Source: Tenrec ecaudatus (taxonomy: Eukaryota; Chordata; Mammalia; Afrosoricida; Tenrecidae). From it: DNA of 64,000 nt. The position numbers and the translations under genes are program-made. Location: NCBI RefSeq assembly GCF_050624435.1, contig NC_134546.1, positions 18,251,001-18,315,000 on the forward strand. The letters are read 5' to 3'. Each line of letters begins with the position of its first letter. Position 1 is the stretch's first letter. The notes beneath the pieces are model-generated. The model did not search any database. It saw nothing but the letters and a program-made list of their open reading frames with translations, and was not told the DNA's origin. Shown here in pieces: positions 25,401 through 34,400 of the stretch.

Positions 25401-28400
25401 TACTGGTCAAATTCAGAGCAGGTGCCGAAGGGCACGTGTATAGATTGGTCAGAGCTGAACAAAGGCAGTGGGCTAGGAAGTCGGGTAGAAGCAACTGCAG
25501 ATGGACGGGGTGCCCTGGACATGAAGAGGAAAGTCACCCAAGTCACAGTTTGGGCAGGGATGGTGGAATTGGGCTATAGAAGCAGGAAGGGACTATGGGA
25601 ACAGAGCATGAGAAGTTTCAGGGGGCAGAACAAACATATGTTCCTTAGAGGCAAGGCGAGATTTCATTTCACGTCCTCAGGACATGTTGTCAGGGGAAAC
25701 CAGGCCCTGGAGGACATCATGCTTGGTAAAGTGGTCATGGTTGTTAGATGTCATCGATGTCATCGAGTCTGCTCCAACCCATAGCAACCTCTTGTACCGC
25801 AGAGGGAAACCTGGCCCAGCCTTGGGTCATGCTCATGAGTTTTCCTCTGTTTGAGCACATTGTCACAGCCATTGTGTCAACCCATCTTGTCAAGGGCCTT
25901 TCTCCTTTTCACTGACCCTCTCCTGTGCTGAGCATGATGTCCTTCTCCAGGGACTGGTCTCTCCTGAGGACATGTCTAAGTCTCCCCATCGTTCCCTCTA
26001 AGGAGCATTCTGGCTGTACTTCTTCCAAGATGCATTTCTTGGTTCTTTTGCCCGTCCACGGTACTTTGAATATTCTTTGACAGCGCCAGAATCATAGGCA
26101 TTGATTCTTCTTCGGTTTTCCTTATCCAATGTCTGACTTTCACATGTGTGTGAGGCTATTAAAACTACCATGGTCTAGGTCAGGTGCACTGGTGCCCCTC
26201 AGTCCACAAAGTAACATCCTGGTTCTTCAATACTTTAAAGAGGTCTTGTGTAACGGATTTACCTAATGCAAAGGATCGTTGATCTCTTGACTGCTGCTTC
26301 CAGAGCATTGAGAGTGGATACAAGCAAGATGAAATCCTTAACAATTTCAATTGTTTACTCCACTTATCATCCTATTACCTAATGATCCAGAGATGAGGAT
26401 GTTAGTCTTCTTTACATTGACCTGTACTCCATACTGAAGGTTGCCAACCTTGACCTTCACCAGCAAGAGCTTCAAGAGCTCCTCACTTGCAGGAAGCAAG
26501 GTTGTGTTATCTGCATATCACAGGTGGTTAAGGAGCCTTCCTCCCATCCTGGTGCCATATTCTTCCCCATATAATGCAGTTGCTCTGGTGATTTTGCTCA
26601 TGGTAAAGCGGAGGGGCAGCAGAAAAGAGGCAGGCCCTTGACAAGATGGACTGACACAGCGGCTTCAACGATGGACTTAAACATGGAAACAATGATGAGG
26701 CTGGTGCAGGGCTGGGGAGCATTTGGGTCTGTTGTCCACAAGGTCGCTGTGAGCTGGAACCAACGCCACGCCACCTGACAACACCAGTTCCTATCAGACT
26801 ACCGCCACCTCCTGGTGTCTCCAAATGTGGGCACTCCAACCTCATTTGAAGATCTCCATGTCAGGATGCCCACTTCCTCACTAGGACCTTTCCAATAGCT
26901 GGGCAACATTAGAAGCTAGAACATTCTTACACTTGCAGAATGTCCTCCTTTCTTTTCCCCTGTGGCAGCCTGTTAGCTCTTTGAAGGCGGCAAGACATTC
27001 ACCTGGGGACTCCTCGAGGAGAATCGTAGCAAACTTTCAGCCTCCCTAGGCAAGCCCTCCTGAGAATGGCTATCGGCAGTGAGAATGGAATTCATTTTCT
27101 TCCCACTTGGCTGGTCATCTTCTGCGAGAACACTTATCAATCCAATGGTGGACTCTTCCCCGCCTCCTTTCTATATCTTTCGTCTTTTTCTGGATTACTT
27201 TGATCTCCGTTTCTTTTTCAATATAGATTCTACTTCTTGCTGCTTCAAACGTGGATCTTGTTTCTGCCTTGTCGTGGCGTGGCTTGATTTACTTCCTCAC
27301 TCTTGCAGCTGCCTTCCCCGTTCCCGCTGTCGATCGCGTACAGGCATCCGGCCTGGTATCATGCTGTGGCCTTCCGTAGAGACGGCGTTTTTGCAGAAAT
27401 GGAAACTGTTGTGGCAGCCTGCGCCAAACAAGTCTATTGGCGCCTTTTCCCCCCCAACAGTGGGTGCTCATTTCATGTCTCCTTGTCACATTTTGGTAAT
27501 TTTCACAGCATTTCAAAGAATTTTCATAATGCCACTGCACACTCAGTAGACGACAGCATCATTTAAGTATTATGCTTATGTGCACCGGGAAATCAGAAAA
27601 TTCCTGAGACTCGCTGTGTCGCAATATTCACTTTCTCTGTCTCCCAGGGATGCCTGTTTGTCGCTTCTCGAATCAGAAAGATTATGTTTTCTTCGTGTCT
27701 TTAAAAGGGACTGCACTCTTTTCTCAGGGAGCAGTTCTGCCAGCGAGTATTCTTCCTCTAACCTTTGGGTGCTCTGCTGGCTTGTTCCTTCCCAAGGATC
27801 TTGGCTGTGTCTCCTGTGGTCTCCCTTCTGCTGATCGTTCATCTTTGAATCCAAGACTCACTGCCATCAAGTTGATGCCAATTCATAGTGACTCTACCGG
27901 GCAGGGGGGAGCTGCCCCGGTGGGTTTTGAGGCTGTAAATCTTTCCTGGAGCAGGAGCATCATCCTTCTCCTGGGAAGAAACAGGTGAGTTCGAACTGCT
28001 GACCTTGTGGTTAGCAGACAAACAGAGAACTCCCTGTGGCACTAGGCCCCCTTCATCTTTGAGTAGGGTCGTCTGAGAGGCACTGTCAGGAGAAATATGA
28101 CACTGCCCTCCCCCTTTAGAGATTGACAGTCTTGGAAGCCCCCTATCGAGGTTGCCAGGAGTGAGAACAGCTTCGATGGCAATGGGAATCCAGAGACTGG
28201 AAGTGAACACGTGCTGTTGGGGGGCAGTGGGGAGAATGGTTCTGAAGAACTTGCTCAACCCGGGGTTGCCACAAACCCTGTGTCTGTGAAAAAGCCAATC
28301 GGCGGGTGCAATAAGACCAGGCCTGCCTCTGCAGTGGCTATTCTGGACTCAGCCAGCCTGAGTGGAGACATCAGCTCCACTGCCTGCTGATTGATGACCT

Positions 28401-31400
28401 TGGGCAATCTCTAGCCCTTCCCCTGGGCAGGGTTTTCGCGATCTTTGAAATGGGGCTAATGATGCGCTTTCTTCACAGGGTTGGTGTGAGGGCACAGTGG
28501 ACTAACACGCATCAAGGGCCCAGTACAAAGCCTGGCACCAAGGGCTACTAGGTGTCAGCTTTCGTCACTGCCTTTCTTGGTGTCCAGCTTGATGCGCATG
28601 CCCCCCCCCCCATCTTGACAAGAAGCTGTGGAGGATTCAATTCAGTAACGTCTGCCAAGTCCAGCACCTTCCGGCCCCATAGCGTCAAGGGAGTCAGCCC
28701 TCAGAGCAGGCCCTGGATGTTAAGTAATGAATGAGCATCCCAACTGCACCCTAGGAAGGAAAGGGGTGGTGAAGGATGGAGCTGGGGGAGAGAGGCTACC
28801 CCGGAGGTGTCCTTGCTCTGGGCTACAGCCTTCAACTGTATGTCCCCCACCCCCGCCCCCGCCCCCACCCCACCAGTTGTTGAGTGCCATGTGTGTCGAG
28901 GTCTGCCATCAGTAAATCAGAGGTAAGGAGCCTGCAGGTGCAGAGTTTGCCCGGTGTCTCCTTACACACATGGATTCTAGACTCAACGATATTGGTGCGA
29001 TCCTCTGAGCTAGCTACCGAGAAGAACGGTCACAAACGTGGCCTGGGAGAATCCCCAAGGAATCCATTCCATCCTTGCAATGAGCTAATGGGCTACCTCG
29101 CTCTGAGTCCCAAGACAAGCACTAACCACTCCCCCCAAGACAGGCTGCCTGCTGCACGTGCTGCCTCGCCTGTGTCACGGAGTGGCTCCAACGACACTCT
29201 GGACTTGGAAACCTGTGTGCAGGTCCTTCTAGACTGGCCTGCAAGAGCATGAGGTGCCTTGCTGGGGGTCTATTATGGGAACTACTCAGAAGCTGGTATT
29301 AACACAGGCCCCCTGGGGCTCCCCCCACCCCAGCTCCAGCGGGGTACTTGTAAACAGATATGGCAAGACCAAAGCAGGGGCAGGCCCAGGTGTGGAGATG
29401 GAGCAGATAAGTGACCCCCACCCCTTTCTAGCTGCAGCTCCAAGTTCAAAGCCATCAAGTCAATGCCCACTCATTGCAGCCCTGTAGGACAGGGCAGAAC
29501 TGCCCCTGTGGGTTTCTGAGACTGCAACTTCTTTAAGGGAGTAGAAAGCCTTTCTTTGTTCTGGGAGCAGTGGATAGTTTCAAACTGCTGACCTAGCAGT
29601 TCGCTCTAGCCTCTCCTCCCATCGGGGGTTGAAAGGGGCAAACTATTCTTAGGCAGTTGGCTGGAAAGCCTGTTCTTCCAGAGCAGCCTAACCCTGGAGG
29701 AATGGGTGCTTCTGGCCTCTGAAAGGTTTCTTCACACCATGACCCCAACATCACATCCCCCACGGTCCCCCCAACTCTCTCCTTCTTTCACTTGATGGTT
29801 CTCAGAATTCTCCCATCTCAGGGTCATAGGCAGGGAATGTTAGGGACCTCACTTCGTACAAGGCTCTAGAGCAGCGGTTCTCAACCTATGGGTTACCATC
29901 CCCTTGGGGGTCGAATGACCCTTTCACAGGGGCCTCCCAATTCATAATAGTAGCAAAATGACAGTGATGAAGTAGCAATGAAAATAATTTTATGACTGGG
30001 GGTTCACCACAACATGAGGGACTGGATTGAAAGGTCGTGGCCTTAGGAAGGTTGACAATCACTGCTCTAGATCATTTACAAGGGGATGTCCCCAACATTC
30101 TCCCATTGGCTCTTCTCCCCAATAAACCTGTGTGGAAAATTCTCCTTTATAGATGGAGGGACAGGGACTACACCAATGACTGCCTCGGCCTCCTCCCTGG
30201 TCCACACGCCCTCTTACTCCACTCTTCACCATGACCAAAGTGGCTTTTCTAAAACAGCCACCTTGTCCCAGCTTTCTCCTCACGGATTAAAGCTCACAAA
30301 TGGCTTTCCGTTGCCCTGAGAGTAGAGTTCGGGCTTCTTAAAGAGCAGTGCCCATCCTGCCACAGGTGCTGGGTCTCACCTGGAACCTCCACTCTGCTGT
30401 TTACAAGCCCCACTTCCCCGCGCAGCCGCTGGACACGGAGAGCCACAGCCCGCCTCCGGCTTTTGCAACTACTGTTCCTTTGGCCAGAAGCATTCTTTCC
30501 TCTTTCCTTCAGCCTTTTTCCTGGCCCACCTGTAAATATCCTTCAACCATTAGCACAGAGGTACCTGATGCGGAAAAGCTCCCCTCATCCCTGAGTCACC
30601 AAGCAAGGTGCCCAGCCAATCCCACCTCTTTCCCAGCACCCTCGCTGGCCTCCTGGTTGACAGCCAATCCTCTCCGAGCCCACCACCTTCTAATGGAGAC
30701 ACACTCTTCTCCGCTTCACGATCTGGCATCTGCCGGGAGAGCTGCCGTCTTCTTAAAGAAGCCCTGCTTGTGGGTGGTGGGCAGGTGGCCCACGCAGGGT
30801 TCATCTTATCACCTTGCTCCCTGGGCCTCCGACACTGACCCACATTGCCAGTGTCTGGCCCAAGTTGGGCCAGTCAGTGTATTCTCAGAACTTTTCTTTC
30901 TTTTTTTTCTTTCTCAGAACTTTTCAAATGTTTCTCATTAGCTGAGAGAAACCACCCCATCTTCAGAATGGGGAAAGATGAAGCTGGAGGAATGTAGGCT
31001 GGGGGCTGGCCAGGCTCCTCAGAACCCCCTGTCCACAGCTCCGAGCTGGACCATTTGAGGGCCCTGGCGAAGGCTCGGCCTGCTCTAGGCTCTCTGGTGT
31101 AGAGGAAGTGGGGCAGAGCACCAGATATGAAAATCATAATAATCTATTATTTGTCAACAGGGTGGGAGGGGAGGGGAGGGAGAGGGAAAGAGAGGAGCTC
31201 AAGGGCTCAAGTAGAAAGACAATGTTTTGAAAATGATGCTGGCAACATATGCACAAATGTGCTTGATGCCATTGAGGTATGGATTGTGATAAGAGCTGTA
31301 AGAGCCCCCAATAAAATGATTCATTCAAAAGAAAATGATAAAAGAGACAAGAGCTCGATGGTCATCCACCCCGAGTTTCTCTCAGAGGATGAGCCAGCCA

Positions 31401-34400
31401 TGGGAAAGAGCTGGTGCAGCCCCTGCCTCTTTATCCTCCCGCTCTTGAGCCCCGTGCCTCTTCCCAGGTGCCTCACGCCTCGCTGTGCCCATTCTCTCAT
31501 GCGGCAGGCCTCCAACCCTCTGTGGCAATCCCGCGGCTCCACCACTGTGTCTTCAGGAGGGCGTTTCCGCTGCCCGTCTTGCAGGCATGAGGTTGTCCTC
31601 GACCGGCACGGAGTCTACGGCCTGCAGCGAAACCTGCTGGTGGAGAACATCATCGACATTTACAAGCAGGAGTCGTCCAGGTGAGCTTGCAGGGCTCTTG
31701 CCTCTCGAAAGACCAGGGCCTGAGCCGGCCACAGTCAGGGAAGCCATCAAGGCCACAAGGGAGAAATGGAAACCACCAGTCTTTAGGACAGAGTGAGAAA
31801 GACTTGGCCCAGAGAGGGCGTAAGACCCAGCTCAGGCCACCTCTCCGGCCACCTTTGCTCCCGGGGAGGGACTGAGAGTCCACAGGCAAGCCCTTGCCCA
31901 CCCTCTATGATTTCCTTCTGGAATATAGACCGTCCTGGATCCATGCCCCCTCTAATTGTTCCTCAAACTGAAAGCACTCTGGAAGGCACCCATCTGCCCA
32001 GTCTCAGAGCAGTGGAGGTGGGCGGAGGCCAAAGAGGAGATGTTCATGGAGTCCTGCCCTCTTGGATTCCCCTTCCCCCCTCCCCTGTCCTCTCTAGGCC
32101 ACTGAACTCCAAGGCTGAGCAGCACCTCATGTGTGAGGAACATGAAGAAGAGAAGATCAATATCTACTGCCTGAGCTGTGAAGTGCCTACCTGCTCTCTC
32201 TGCAAGGTCTTTGGTGCCCACAAGGACTGTGAGGTGGCCCCACTTCCCACCATTTACAAACGCCAGAAGGTATCAGGGAGGGAGGGAACAGACATCTGGA
32301 GGGAGGGTTCAGAACACAGGGTCTCAGGCTTCAGTCTCACTCCATGGGGTTTGAAGTCCAGTAAATCGGGCTAAAGCCTCTGCTCTATCCGTCGCTCTGC
32401 GTGTGGCCTTGGGTAAACATCTTGTCTTCTCCGCTTCTCCGACATTTGTTTTCCTCATTTAGTAAACGGGGAGGGGGGTGGAATGACAAACTTCAGAGAA
32501 GTGTTAGGAGGATCAAGTTAGGTGAGAGAATGACAGCACCTAGAGCTTCAGTGTGGCGGTGCTCTCACAGACCTCTCACTACGACAAAGCCAGAGGATGC
32601 ATCAAACAATGTTAAGGATGATAGGGGTAACAGCATAAAGGAAATGCCCAGATTTGAGGGCTGGTAGAAAGGAGGTGGTAGTGAGCTGCAGATAGAACCC
32701 TGCGTGGCAGGTAGAGGAACGGCGGCTTACAGGGTGGGGGACCTGCATCTAAGGGTCACAAGACTAGAATGGATTTCCAGGAGCTAACGTGGCTGGTTGC
32801 GTCACCTGGCTTTTGACAGACACCAACTACGAGTTATCTCTGGAGGGAACCACCCTCAAATTCGGCCCTCGGGTTTTCCACAGAGTAAGAGAAACAAGAT
32901 ATTAGCTCATGATTGAAGATACAAAAAGAAGGTTCTCCGTGCGTAAAGTCAGAAGCAAGAATTAGTGCCCCCAGGAATTCAGATATTGGAGCTAGTAAGA
33001 AGTAGCAAAATCCCTGGGTATAAAATGCCCTTCAAAAGAAGAAATTTAAAAATATGCACACAAGCAAAAATGACTCAAAACTGATGTGCCAACTTGACAA
33101 AGAACCAAACAGAGCTTTTAGAAGTACAAACATAATTATTGAAATTAAGCACTCAAAGGAGGACTAAAGTGACAAAATTAATGAACAGGAACCGAGGGCT
33201 GAAAAAAATTACCCAGAATGCAACACTGAGAAATGAGAAAGTTAAAAATGAGAAGGTCTAACATATGTCTAACTGAAGTCTCAGAAAGAGAGAAATAAGG
33301 AGATGGAGAAGAGATACTGATATTCAAACAGAGACTCGCTAAGACATTTTATGAAATCTAGAAACTCTAAAAATTGATAGGAGATATAAATTGGTTGAAA
33401 GAATTGATCAAAAACATCAATGTATAGATAAAAAACATAGCTGTGTCTGGCTTAGAGTAGATGTTTGGAGAACATCTATTTCTTCCTTATTTGGTAATAG
33501 AGAGCTTTTCTCTCCATCGCCTTCTAGAATTCTTAGGAAGTGCTTCCACACTTCTTTAGTGCTTCCATGTCCGCTTACTTCCTGCCATGAGTCAATGTTG
33601 ACTCAAAGTAACCCTGTAGGACAGGGTGAACTGCCCCCTTTGGAGTTTCTGCAATTGTAACCCCCATCTTCCTCTTGTGGAGTGGCTGGTGGTTTTGAAC
33701 TGCCGAACTTGTAGATTGCAGCCCCATGGGTACTCTCTACACCACGAGGGCTCTTCCTCCATGTCCCCTAGATCTGCCCTGAAGAGGATCTGATGGAGTG
33801 GTGAAGGGTGGGAGTCCTCTCCTGGGTGGCCTTGACTCGGGCTGGAGGGTTACAGCTCGAGGCCAGGCCCTCCAGCCCTAAGTGCTGGCCTGTGTGTGGC
33901 AGAGTGAGCTCAGCGATGGCATCGCAATGTTGGTGGCAGGCAACGACCGTGTGCAAGCAGTGATCACACAGATGGAGGAGGTGTGCCAGACCATAGAGGT
34001 GAGCATCTGCCCTAAGGGGGGAGGGCGTGGCCACTGGTTGACCTGGAAACCCAGAGCTCCCAAGAGAACTGTGCTTCCCTAACCTCATCTAACCCCCACT
34101 GGCTAGAGAGTTTCTGGGTGCCTTAGAAATGTACCACCGCCCAAGTAAAGGGATGTCCTTAGCCCCGGCATCTAGATGTGAACCCCAACTCACTAGCACT
34201 ATGACTTTAGTATAGTTACTAAACTTTTCTGTGATTTCGTGTTGTGGGCTTTTACTATATAAAACAGCGATAGTGATAACGCTGTTGTCTCTTCCTCATT
34301 GGTTATTGATGAGACTGCTTAGTGAAGCGACTTTTGAAAAGAGTGTTGCAATCAGCTAACTTGACCTCATGGACATTCCGGCTATTCTACCCAACATAAT

